From positions 574,379,241-574,443,240 of the forward strand of contig NC_081410.1 of NCBI RefSeq assembly GCF_030272615.1: a stretch of DNA of 64,000 nucleotides. The letters run 5' to 3'. This DNA is from Cryptomeria japonica. Its lineage: Eukaryota; Streptophyta; Pinopsida; Cupressales; Cupressaceae. Positions 11,183-21,659 of this stretch are shown in pieces (within the stretch, counting starts at the first letter, position 1; each line of letters begins with the position of its first letter). The translations under genes and the position numbers were made by a program. The notes under the pieces were generated by a model. That model worked only from the letters and a program-made list of their open reading frames with translations. It made no database searches and had not been told where the DNA came from.

Positions 11183-12426
11183 TTATATGGTTCCATTTTC
11201 ACATACCTTTGTGACAATACCCTACCTCCTGATCTATCCAATAACCAACGTTGCACTTTCATTCGCTAATCTTCTCGATACATCATTTTAGCTGATATCC
11301 TATACCGTCGAGGTCTAGATGGCACTATTCTTAGATGTTTGGAAAGCGACGAAGCTCAGATTGTGTTACGTGATGCACATGAAGGGATATGTGGTCCACA
11401 TTCTAGTGGTCCTACCTTAGCTAAGAAACTCATCAGGATTGGATATTACTGGCACAATATGGAAAAAGACTCAACAAGAAATGTAAGCATTGTCAACTTC
11501 ATGGAGACCTCATCCATGTGCCAGCACAAGAACTTCAACCAATTGTGACTCCTTGGCCTTTTTGTCAGTGGGGACTCGATCTCATAGGCAAGATTCACCC
11601 TCCTTCTTTCAATGGTCATAAATTCATTATCACTGCCACAGAGTATTTCAGAAAATGGATCAAAGCCATGCCTCTCATGCAAGTCACTAGAAAACAAATT
11701 TCTACCTTCATTCTCAATTATATCATTTGTCGATACGGTATTCCTATTTCCATTATCACCGATAACGGGCGTCCCTTCAAAAATACGGATGTTTGTGAAC
11801 TCTGTGATCGCTTCCATATTACTCATCATTTCTCCACACCATATAACCCCCAAGGTAACGGTCAAGCTGAGGCATCTAATAAAACAATCCTTAAAATCTT
11901 AAAAAAGACTATCGACGACGCTGGCCGTATTTGGCATATCCAACTTTATCCAGCACTTTGGGCCTACCACACAAGTGTTTGCACACCTACAGGAGCTACA
12001 CCCTATTCACTTGTCTATGGTGCTGAAGCCATCTTGCCTATTGAGGTTGAGCTACCCTCTTTATGAGTCTCCTTGCAAAACATCATCAGTGATGAAGACT
12101 ATACGGTCTCTCACTTACAAGAACTTGAACTATTGGATGAACGAAGACAAACTACTTTTAATCATCTCAAGGCTTATCAACAACAAATGAGTCACAGCTA
12201 CAATCACAAAGTCAAGCCTCAGACATTTGAGGTAGGTGATTTAGTTCTCAGAGAAAACCCCAAAAATCAGCAAGATAGAGGGAAGAAGGGTAAGTTCGAA
12301 CCAAACTGGCTTGGTCCTTACATCATTACAGTAGCATATGGATCTAGAGAATAGCAGCTCTCAACCACAAAGGGTGAACATTTAGAGGATCCTATCAACA
12401 GCATGCACCTTCACCAGTTTTACACA
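11183..12426 (+). pseudogene. int: Integrase of Tat-type element
   Basis: Integrase inserts the DNA copy into the host chromosome. The H-H part of the zinc-binding domain (HEGICGPHSSG...GYYWHNM) is in one frame near 11380-11460. After a frameshift at about 11470 the CKHC part and the whole core follow in another. The core keeps the three acidic residues in GLDLIGKIHPP, IITDNGRPF and GNGQAEASNK. The C-terminal region has the VGDLVLRENP...GKFEPNWLGPY barrel motif and ends near 12426. No chromodomain is visible, as expected for the non-chromoviral Tat group. A TGA at about 12065 and a TAG at 12352 break the tail. Confidence 0.9.
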
Positions 12427-14060
12427 TAGCTCTTCGGAATATCCTAATTCAAAAATACAAAAAAAATCATAAAACAAAAAAATCATTACTTGGTGAAAAC
12501 CTGGCAAACAGGCGCCTTGTGACACAAAAAAAAAAAAAAAACATTGAAAAATCAAAAAAAGTAAAGAGAAATAATTTTGTCCAATGGTGAAAACCACTTC
12601 GGTGGTGCCCTGGGCAAATACCATGGTGAAAACTGGGTCACCAGCGCCATGCATAGAGACATTGCTTCTCCCTCCTTCAAGATTCACCTTCATCCTTTCA
12701 CTTTGCACACACTCACAATCTATCCATTCATAATAAACATACCCATTCCCATCATGGCTTGTTATTGATCTACCTAAGATTGGTTTTCCATTCATAATAA
12801 CCTTCATTTTCATCCCTTTCCATCCATAATAAATTAGATCCTATCTGTGGCTAAGGTAAATCCTATGTCTAGTGATGGGTGTGGAACTGAGAGCATCACA
12901 TGTTTCGAGGAGTACAATTTCTTCCACTTTTCTTCAATACGTGCACAATCCATAATAAAATAGCACTTGCATCGCCAATCCACAATAAAGCTCTGTCTTC
13001 TCTGCAATAATGTATCGGTTTCATGGATTCAGTCAGTTTTAGATGATACACAGCAGCAACAATGTGCTTCCACAAATCAAATATTTCAACAAACTCAGAC
13101 AACATATGGTTCAGTGCTATCTATCCTTTTTGTGAAAGTAAACATTGTGACCACAATCAAATAAGACTTATACAAGTGACAAGAGACACTAAACTTGAAG
13201 ACTACAATGGATGTTGGTGTCAAGTCTTGGTTTTCTTTTGATTTTATCTTTTTGGTGACATGTCTTTTAGCTTTTCTAGGATGTCTTTGACTAGAAAGGC
13301 AAGGATGGGGTATCGTCACCTATTTCTTCTTTTCTATCTATGGATTGTCTCTTAGTAATGCTATGACTTGTCCAAGGATATGAGGACACTGTGAGTCTAG
13401 TGTGAACTGGGGCATTCCTTGTTTGTGATTGTCTTATCTCCATGCAAATGAGTACAATGACTTTCTAGGTCGAACATATGCCTTGATTGTCATAACCTAC
13501 TTGCCATAATAAAGCTCAATGATGATAATGCACAAGAAGCTCTTTCACTTTCATATCTTCTATCTTCCATCCCCCCTTTCATGATTGACTTCCATCATCC
13601 TTCTCGAGTTTCCATAGCCTACTATCACATGACTAAGTATAATGACACACCAAAAAATATTTGTATTTCATGTTGTTTGCACTTGCATTACCACATATAA
13701 GCATTTCATACATACATACCGATATCATAATTGCATCACATCCTACATGCAACACATTTTAACAATCTTACATTTTTTATCATGTAAATACTTCTTTTGC
13801 ATTATCATATTCATTTGCATTTCATCATGTACATATTTGCATCCATATCATAACCATCACATAAAACATACATCATTAAACATCTCATCACATAGGTACA
13901 CATGCATATAGTTGCCGCAAAGATAAATCATCTCATATATATATATATATAAAGTGTCATGATACAATGATGTCAAAATCATATGGCTATAGTCACCCAC
14001 AAGTGTCTACATCATCATACAAAAATGGTACAATACTGATACATAGGGATCCCTCTACGG
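12427..14060 (+). other. Post-pol non-coding region
   Basis: This region lies between integrase and the end of the antisense gene. It includes a 16-base A tract near 12525, a repeated phrase of the form GGTGAAAACC...GGCGCC (12490-12650) typical of the 3' part of Tat elements, a CAT/ACAT-rich stretch at 13640-13930, and a short (AT)n run at 13936-13951. For the antisense gene, the last 150 bases serve as the 3' untranslated end. No domain-bearing frame is seen on either strand. Confidence 0.6.
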
Positions 14061-16018
14061 CTATGATGAACTCCCTCCCTCAGAGCCACCTGGCCTCGAA
14101 GGAATCTGAGCCCTGGAAGGACCCGCCTCAGGATCATCTCTCCTACCCCCTCTATCTGGTAGTGGTGGAGGACCCATAACCCCACCGTTGGACACCTGTC
14201 TCCTCTGACTCCCTCCAGTGGCCGTCGCTGTACGTGATGATCTCCGGAAGCTCTTGGCTTGTTGATCAGTTGGCATTGCACCATAATAGAGATCCCGCCA
14301 GTAAGCGATCTCCTCCCTTGCCCATAGGACATAGGCATATCCAGCCCCTATGTCCTCTATCGCCTACCTCCCAGCCCTTAGTGTTGTGTCAGCCTCAGTG
14401 TAGTGCTGTATAGCCTAATCTCGCTCGCGCTCAGTATCTCTGAGCTGCCTCCTAAGTCTATCCCTCTCCCTCTCCAAGTCTTGAATCTCATCTGCCTATC
14501 CCTGGCAGATCTCCCTCAGCTCAACCAGCTCATCCTCCTTCGTCTCGGCCCCCTATACCTCTTCCTATGGCTCCCCCTGCATGAGTGCCTATGGTTGTGC
14601 CTATCCCTGTGCCAGTACCTATACCTACCTTTGTCCCTATCCCTATCCCTGCACCTGTCTAGGACCCTATGCTACTGGCACCTATACTGGCAACCCACTG
14701 CGACCCCTCACCACCCGAACTAGTCTCTCCTCTCCACCCTCCCTTCACGGAACCACTCTCCTCTCTCCTACCACACCTCATCTCCTCCATCAGCCTCTGC
14801 CCCCACCATCTCCATCATCATTGTCATCTCCTCCGCCATCCCCATCTATCAGCTCTCCAGGGTCTGTCAATCATGGGAAGGGATGCTCAACCCAATATGC
14901 AGTGTACTCTACATCCATCCCTGCATCCTTGATCTTTGGCCACATATCCCATGGCAAGGGAACCATCTCCACCAGCTGCATCATGGCTTGATCATATGAT
15001 AGTAGTGGCCCAAAATGTGCCTAGTTGCACACTGTCCACGCATACATACCTGAGCCCCGTGGCATCCACTAAATCCTACCAAACTGTCTACCCAATCTGT
15101 CCACTAGCTACCTCTCCAATACATACAGCATCTGCCCAATCAAATATCTGCTCTAGAAGGTGTATGGTAAATCTACTGCATCATCCTCCCACTACTCGCA
15201 CCCAAGGTATGACCTCCATATAACAGTTTCGATCTCATCCAAGACTCGACGCTAGTACTCCAATCTGCCAACCCATGGCTGTGATGTAATCATGTCGTAC
15301 AAATGCACAAAGTTGCATCCATGCCCCCTACCCCTGAAGTGTATAGGTCATATCACTGGTAGATGCTCCTATGCCCACACCTGTAGCAATGTAACCCCGC
15401 AGCCCAATCCTATGGATCCATGATAAACAAACTGATTTAGCTCATAATACAAGTGTGCTAGCACATACGGTCCCCAGGCATATCTAGTGTGTTGTGTAAC
15501 CAATGTCTCCAAGGTGCTCCCCCAACCCACAACCAAACCTCGTGTTGCCCTATCGGGACACAGGAACCCACTGATCACTCCCCCTAGCACTACTAGTAGT
15601 ACTAATCCTGTAGCTATCATGGTGTCCCATGCAACATGTCCTGCCCTCATATCCAGTCCTAGGTCTCGAAATACTCATCTCAGGGCATCCCTATCTCTGT
15701 CTCAATCATAGGGTACTAACTCCCCATCGATCGGTATCCTCAGAATCTGGTATACATCCTCCAAGGTGAGTGTCATCTCACCCATCAGCAAATAGAATGT
15801 GCACGTCTCTGAGTGCCATCTCTCAGCTAGCGCAGTCAGCAAACCCATGTTCGCCTGAAACTCAGGCACATACAAAATGTGGTGTAGACCCATACCTCAA
15901 TGGCAGCTCTTTCCTCGAATGTCAACTCTGGTCGCAACCCTCTTAGTCGATGGAAATCTCTCCCGTGACTCCAACATAGGCAAATACTCCTGCAGTCACG
16001 CAAATCAATCATGTTAGT

Positions 16019-16245
16019 CCTAGTGACACTCACTGTTCATCACAAAGTGTTGCTTCTATCCTAGTGACACTCACTATTCATCACAAAATGTTGCTTCTAT
16101 CCTAGTGACACTCAATGTTCATCACAAAGTGTTTCTTCTATCCTAGTGGTACTCCCTGTTCATCACAAAGTACTGTGTGTTTGGCACTCCCTATTCATCA
16201 CAAAGTGTTGCTCACATTAGCACTCACTATTCATCACAAAGTGCC
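16019..16245. repeat. 41-bp minisatellite, 4 to 6 units
   Basis: Copies of CTAGTGACACTCACTGTTCA followed by TCACAAAGTGTTGCTTCTAT start at 16020, 16061, 16102 and 16143, exactly 41 bp apart. Two shorter, diverged units follow, near 16177 and 16216. It lies in the intron of the antisense gene. Confidence 0.9.
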
Positions 16246-16453
16246 TTTGATTTATCCTATCCTAGGGCCTCTGATTGAGTTAAACCTCTTGAGTAGTTTC
16301 CTAATAGGCAAGGTATGTTCTATCACAGAATTGTCAATCCTACCCCTATTTGCTATCCTAGTCTTCCCTAGAGGACCTGCTTGAGTGTATCCTCTTAGCA
16401 GCTTATCCAATTGATGGCGTATGTTCATCACAGAACTACCGATTTGACCTAGA

Positions 16454-16745
16454 AGACACAAATTCACATTTTTAGACACAAATGCGCTTTCATGACATAA
16501 ACGCACTTAGAGACTGCATAAACATGCCTGCCTAGCACAGATGTGCCTGAAACACATAAATGTGCCTATGCTATGCATAGACGTGCCTAAAAGACACAAA
16601 TGTGCCTACCTATCATAAACACACCTAAAAAACACAGACGCGATTGCATCCGACATAGATGCCTTTTCTAACACAGACGCGCTTGGCACAAACATAGATG
16701 CGCCTAGCCAGCATAGACACGTCTGGCACCAACACAAATGTGCCT
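16454..16745 (-). repeat. 20-bp repeats, inverted block in antisense intron
   Basis: About fifteen copies of ACACAGACGCG-type units occur, which is the reverse complement of the leader motif. They start near 16454, 16475, 16494, 16515, 16534, 16551, 16573, 16592, 16612, 16631, 16651, 16670, 16689, 16710 and 16731. The spacing is again 17 to 22 bases. Confidence 0.85.
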
Positions 16746-17012
16746 ATGCATTTTGGACACTTTTTGACATTTTCCTAAAACACATTTATTGCACTAGCTA
16801 GCATGCATTTATGACAATAATTAATACAACAAAGTACAAGGAGGTTTTGTGGTACTTACCGGCTCTCCTGCCTCTGCTGGCCTCTGAAATCGGCGAACAC
16901 AATCGAATCTGTGAATCATTGCCATCGCTGCTGACTGTTGCTGCTTTATCTCACTCTACACTCTGATCTCTTCAAGGTGTGGATGACAATGAGGATGTTT
17001 TCCCCTCGTGGT

Positions 17013-17022
17013 CTATTTATAG
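17013..17022 (-). promoter_or_regulatory. TATA box of the antisense gene
   Basis: The minus strand reads CTATAAATAG, a strong plant TATA match. It predicts a start near 16990, about 65 nt upstream of the first ATG at 16925. Confidence 0.7.
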
Positions 17023-17260
17023 ACTGCCCTAGTCTTAGTCCTAGCCCTCATTTCCCAAGTCAATCTTCATTATCCCGTGACTCTGTCACTTTATCTGGTC
17101 AATCCTTTCTAGCCATTCTTTCTTATTGAGAGATTGCCTACGATCTTTTTAGACTTTTTTTATCCAATCTCTTGAGGGGGCATATCATTCCCATCTTGGG
17201 GCAACTTTGTATCAGTTCATCTTATCTTCTTTGAAACAACGCGACAAGCTGCATTGTCTC

Positions 17261-17274
17261 AAAGAGGGGCAAAA
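17261..17274 (+). promoter_or_regulatory. Polypurine tract of Tat-type element
   Basis: AAAGAGGGGCAAAA lies directly before the 3' LTR, where plus-strand DNA synthesis is primed. One C interrupts the purines. Confidence 0.8.
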
Positions 17275-18080
17275 TGTAGACACCTAAAATTGTCATGTCT
17301 AATTAAATAAATATTTTATTTATTAAATTATCTAAGCCTAATTCTTCTATTAATTAAATAAATATTTATTTATTTAATTAATTCATTTATCTTCTTCTAG
17401 CCTTATTTCTCATTTAAATAAATACATTTATTTATTTAAATTATCATTTTCTTAAATTAAATAAATATCTTATTTATTTAATTGATCCCATTTCTACTAT
17501 TAATTAAATGAATCTTTATTTATTTAATTAATTCAATAACTTTTTCTACCTATGACACATGTCATTCATCTCTTAATTCCTACACTACCTACCCCCTCTC
17601 AGTATTTTATTATTTCTTTTACCTACCCTCTAATCATAGCCGACCATTTATCTTTTACACCTCTCAACCTTATCCCTTCATTTCTTATAGTATCTTCTAT
17701 ATAAGAGGATACTTCCTTCATTATCAACCCTAATCAATCTATGCATCCTAATCAATTGACTACCCGACTACACTTTCAAACTTGCATATGCAATCAAGCC
17801 TACTTGCAACCACATTTTTGTTCTTTGTTGAGCTCTTGTGCACACATAAAATCTGAGAGCAAATATATCAAGCAAGATCAATGGAGATAGGAAGAATGGA
17901 GATCCAAACCCTATTGGACATGTGATGGTATAATCTTTGTGATTTCATTTGATTTGCATTGTCTTAGGTAATCTTCATATGTTATGGTGGATCTTTGTTG
18001 TTGTTAGGCTAGGGTTTTGTGGTTGAATTCATTTTGTCTTTCAATATTATCATTGTTGTTATCCATTTTCACCGTATACA
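17275..18080 (+). repeat. 3' LTR of Tat-type gypsy element
   Basis: It is 806 bp with the same termini as 1932-2737, and about 11 substitutions by eye. All five AT palindromes and the TATA box are kept. Confidence 0.95.
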
Positions 18081-18085
18081 ATCGG
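18081..18085. repeat. Target-site duplication ATCGG (right)
   Basis: It matches 1927-1931 and marks the right edge of the gypsy insertion. Confidence 0.9.
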
Positions 18086-18370
18086 TTAATCCCATTATTT
18101 GTTGATTAGAAAGTGCACACAAGAGGGATTCTCTTGCTCTACAATCTTTCTCAAGCTCCTTATCCAATTTTTCTAGAGGAGGATTGCCAGATACCAGATT
18201 ATGAGGTGTAACACCAATCTGTGTGATCTCCAATTGTCCTTACCAAGACATCTCAGATGAGTCTCCATCTGAATCTTCCATACTATGTAATTTGTTCCAT
18301 CAAGCCTAGGAATATCTCTCTGAAAGATAGCTCAAGATGAGCTAGATGAACTTGAACTATTAGTCGCCAT
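18086..18370 (-). pseudogene. gag: Ty1/copia Gag, N-terminal part (copia A)
   Basis: On the minus strand this starts with an ATG at 18370, a Ser-rich N-terminus, then the copia Gag signature LDGTNYIVWKIQMETHLRC. It stops at the gypsy insertion, and the rest is at 1380-1926. Small frameshifts and TAG stops are present in the middle. It lies just downstream of a degenerate PBS and the 5' LTR at 18422-19648, as in an ordinary copia element. Confidence 0.8.
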
Positions 18371-18404
18371 AGGATCTTCCTCAAACGGTTAAGCTTTCTA
18401 TAGA

Positions 18405-18421
18405 GAGGACCAGATATCAAT
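18405..18421 (-). promoter_or_regulatory. Degenerate initiator-Met PBS of copia A
   Basis: The minus strand reads ATTGATATCTGGTCCTC after the LTR end. The usual copia site is ATTGGTATCAGAGC, so several bases have changed. Confidence 0.55.
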
Positions 18422-19648
18422 TGTTAGACAGTTCAAATAACCAAAATACAACTGAGAGGGGGTGGAGCATGAGTTAGTTGTCACAGATTACCAAAACATT
18501 TAGCAATTAAAACTTTAATACTGGAACCCAAAACATTAATACCGAAATGCTTAAACCAAATACCAAAATAATAGATAAAACAATTAAGCATAAACAATAA
18601 TCAGAGAATAAATATCATCCACATGACACCAATATTTATGCATGGAAAACCTGGTAAAGGGAAAAACCACAGTGGGAAGCCTACCCACAGTCAGATAATA
18701 CTTCTACAGTAAGTATGTCAATTATAATTGAGAGGCCTGCACTTGATAGAAGGCCAACAACCTACAGTACACTACTCATCACAAAAGGAGTCTCACTGAC
18801 TACATATAAATCTAGACTACAATCCAGAGAAATGATTGAACTGCAAAGATAGCATCTCCTATACCTGAGTATAGTTCTAGTTAAGCTCAATACCAGAGGA
18901 CTAAATCCTCTTACATAAACCCAACTCGATCTCCAATGATCGACCAAATCCTCTGCCTGAATGATATTACATTATTCGCATATTACATATCCATATCCCT
19001 TTCCTATGACCATGATCTACAATGAGATCTTACATCATATATATAAAAAACCCTCGACCATAAATAGTCAAGTTGGCAACCAGACAATAAACCAATTACA
19101 TAATTACAAAACATGTTAGCCTTAGACCAAACAAATAATATCCAACTCATAAGACATCTCGAAAACACATCAAGAGGTCCAATCCACACGTTACATTTAG
19201 CCGATCCATAACCTAGATGAACCGGGACCCAATATAGTTCCATACACACCAAAGCAATGATCCCAATCTGCCAAGTCTCGAACATCATCACCATTAGTAT
19301 CCTAAATCTCCATCAAAAGTTGTACCAACACCACTTATGTATATCATCAAAGCTTTATCGGTGAAACCCTCACCAAAACCACAAACTAATCTTCCAAGCA
19401 AACAGGATAGCATCCGATAACTAGACCAAAACTTGCTAACTGAATATGAACATGAGTAGCATGAATAAGCCGATTCTATAACCAAAACATATTGGAGCAT
19501 ACCGGATCATGTCAGATCCAATCCAACCAGAAACCACACAACCTACCGGGATCAGAAGGGTGTCAGAAAAGCATCCAAAATAGCTAGTGTTGACATCAAT
19601 GACAAAACATCAATGCAATAAATAACCAATTCCTCCAAATGGCCAACA
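18422..19648 (-). repeat. 5' LTR of copia A
   Basis: It runs TGTTGG to TAACA on the minus strand, 1,227 bp. It is homologous over its length to the plus-strand LTR at 39923-41152, so copia A and copia C are one family. Near its end it carries the C-tract motif shared by the copia LTRs here. Confidence 0.88.
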
Positions 19649-20177
19649 TTTTTTTGTAGTCCTGAGATTTTGCCTATTACTATTAAGGATAGGGTGGCCT
19701 TTTTATAATCATGCATCAATTAAATGAGGCTAATATGTCTTTGATGGGAGGGTCATACAATAAAGGATCAATGATCCCCACAAGTTGTGATTGGGATGTA
19801 TAACTTTTAAAATAGGAAAGCATATGATATCTTGAATTTTATGTTGAACAAGTATAGACTTCCCCTAGCTAGATATAGGTTTTATGACTCTTAATGGATT
19901 GTCAAAAAGTTTGGGAAGAATAAAACACCAAAGCATCAATGGGATGAGGAAGATGATGAAGACCTCATAAGGAATGCATAAAACTATGAGGAAGTATTGA
20001 AAAGAAAGGAAAGGTAGTATAAAGTCCAATATGAGGAAAATAGAATAAAAAAGGAGTATAGTTCTTACTCCCCAACATGGGAGATGCAACTAATAGCAAA
20101 AGAAAGGATGAGAGAAATTTTTTCTACTTATATAGATGTTGATAGAATTCCCCTTCCTCATGAGAGACCCCACCTGG
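19649..20177 (+). pseudogene. Unrecognised ORF X, upstream part
   Basis: An open, charged frame (NYEEVLKRKER, TWEMQLIAKERMREIF, DVDRIPLPHERPHL) runs up to the point where a solo copia LTR cuts it. It resumes at 21660 in a matching frame. Several in-frame stops occur. I do not recognise the protein. The acidic and basic coiled-coil character and the company of repeats suggest a transposon-borne ORF rather than a host gene. Confidence 0.5.
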
Positions 20178-21659
20178 TGTTGGCATATGTGCAGAGTATG
20201 ATGACATGTTGATATTGTATGTTGTCATTGATGTCAATATGCTGAAGAGTGAATCGGTATATTGAAGTAAGCAAATTGCAAGAGAACTGGTATGATGTTG
20301 TGAATCGGTATATGTGAAAAAGTGAAGTGGTATGTTTGTCCAAGTGAACCGGTATGTTGGAATGTGAAACAATATATACAATGTTTTGTATCAAGTTTTC
20401 ATATGGTATGACTACCAGTTGGTAGTCTTAGCTTCAGGGTTTCTAGTTGAAGTATTCCAAGCCTGTGTGATTCAACTGATGACATCATGTGCTGAGTTAG
20501 CCTTGTAATGAAGATAGATTGTGTTTCCATGTCAGCCTTGTGTGCGTGAAGGATCTTGCATGAAGGAGATTGATCCTATCTACCTCAGGAATGTGTGAAC
20601 TCTCTATAAATAGTGGAGAACATGTGATGGGTTATCAGCCTCCAAGAAGTGGTGAAGAACGAAGGTTGGAGAATGTCTTGAGATCCGTTCAAGACTGTTG
20701 TAATCAATTAAATATGTTCAATGGTTAGGATTGAACTGACTAAATTGCTTAACCTAAATGTTTAGGGTTTAGACTGACGACCTATCTTTCCTATAAGGTC
20801 AATGTTGTTTTTTGTGTTGAGGTAGTTGGAAAATGTTGTGTGTGTATCTAAGTGCAGAGATACATGATTCTTGCCAAACCATATAAGAGAATAGATACCT
20901 ACATAGTGTGATTGCAGAAGGAAGGAACTAAAGTGGATCTGCATTGGCATCGAAGTGTTCTTACCAGCTCATTGTAATACCTATTGACCTCTAACCACTT
21001 CAACAATTGGAAAATCCCTTAACAGGGTAGCTTTAACTGGCTTGCTATAAATCCTTTAACAAGGTGACTCAAAATCATTGAGTTTTTAAAATCCTCTAAC
21101 AAGGTAACCTTTAACAGGGTTTAACCCTTAACCGGGTATTTTAGCCATCCCTTAATTAGGTGATCCCTAGCAGGATCGGTTCCTAACAGAACCTATTGTA
21201 AAGTCTTTAACTGGACTAGGCTCCTAATACAATAGACTTCAAAAGGGTTCAAAGAATAGCTTGTGGGTATTCATTCCCACCATGGTTTTTCCTAGTTGGG
21301 TTTCCACATGAAAAATATGTGTGTTATGTGTGATGCTTTGTTATTCTCTATCAAGCAATAAAGCATGTTGAACCAATAAGTCTTTACATTTATGTTGATG
21401 TATTACTAGTGCATGCATATGGGTGAAATGGAAATAAGATGTTAGATTGTGTGGAAAGCTAAGAGTTACCGGTTTATGTCTTTCACATTCTTATTGTGTT
21501 TAACTAGCAGTAATCTGGTTTAGACCAGTGTTATTGCTTGCTAGTCAAGTGCATTGTTTTCAGTCAAACTAGTTCAACTAAAAGTGTTTTTGTTAGTACT
21601 GATTCACACCCCCCCTCTCAGTACCAGTTTGGTACTAACTGTTCATCATTGATTCATCA
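20178..21659 (+). repeat. Solo LTR of copia B family
   Basis: It runs TGTTGGCATATG...GATTCATCA, 1,482 bp, the same length as the LTR at 27120-28601. It is flanked by CCTGG (20173-20177) and CTTGG (21660-21664), a five-base duplication with one change. No internal region is attached, so it is best read as a solo LTR left by recombination. Confidence 0.85.

Larger units (their letters stand above)
15990..16859 (-). other. Predicted intron of the antisense PMD gene
   Basis: It is 870 nt. The donor GTAAGT is at 16859-16854, the acceptor CAG ends at 15990, and a CTAAC branch-point-like site lies about 25 nt before it (near 16013-16017). It is filled with the 20-bp repeats and a 41-bp minisatellite. 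The splice call rests on consensus sites and exact frame agreement of the two exons. No transcript evidence is available. Confidence 0.72.
14061..16925 (-). pseudogene. Antisense two-exon plant mobile domain (PMD) gene
   Basis: On the minus strand, exon 1 is 16925-16860 (22 codons, from ATGGCAATG) and ends exactly at a GTAAGT donor. Exon 2 is 15989-14061 (643 codons with the stop), after an acceptor reading TGACTGCAG. Both exons are phase 0. Exon 2 begins with PMD-like sequence: the GLLTALAERWHSETCTFYL segment near 15810-15860, then the LTLEDVYQILRIPIDGELV motif of this family. Later there are a tryptophan-rich PMD core, a Gln/Gly-rich linker, a coiled coil (ERERDRLRRQLRDTERERD) and a basic, Pro-rich tail. 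PMD proteins of plants act in the nucleus and some keep transposons silent (known). About 28 in-frame stops, all TAG or TGA and none TAA, make this copy dead, yet exon 2 has no frameshift. Sharing the strand opposite to pol lets an intron survive reverse transcription. Confidence 0.8.
16860..17274. other. Antisense promoter region and 3' end of the internal region
   Basis: It holds exon 1 and the 5' untranslated part of the antisense gene (minus strand), its TATA box, and then sequence leading to the polypurine tract next to the 3' LTR. No other frame is supported. Confidence 0.65.
1932..18080 (+). mobile_element. Complete Ty3/gypsy LTR retrotransposon, Tat type, 16.1 kb
   Basis: Two 806-bp LTRs (TGTAGACACC...CCGTATACA) enclose a PBS, a 2.3-kb leader, gag, protease, RT, RNase H, a second archaeal-type RNase H, integrase, a long 3' region with an antisense gene, and a purine tract. 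ATCGG flanks both ends. By eye the two LTRs differ at about 11 of 806 positions, so the insertion is recent relative to its neighbours. The second RNase H domain after the normal one is diagnostic of the plant Tat lineage (established knowledge). The element lies inside a minus-strand copia gag. Its gag-pol carries about 14 in-frame stops and at least three frameshifts, so it cannot move by itself. Confidence 0.95.

Noticed and set aside
13936-13951. A short (AT)n run as a meaningful element
   Set aside because: It is a plain microsatellite of eight units or so, with no linked feature.
14015-14338. A 107-codon minus-strand frame overlapping the antisense gene's end
   Set aside because: It is in another frame from the PMD exon and has no domain. 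The exon 2 frame fits better.
14403-15711. Several plus-strand frames rich in Leu, Pro and Ser
   Set aside because: They are shadows of the antisense plant mobile domain frame, which has the recognisable motifs.
15836-16033. A separate short ORF upstream of the PMD region
   Set aside because: It is in another frame. The predicted acceptor at 15990 and exon 2 explain the sequence better.
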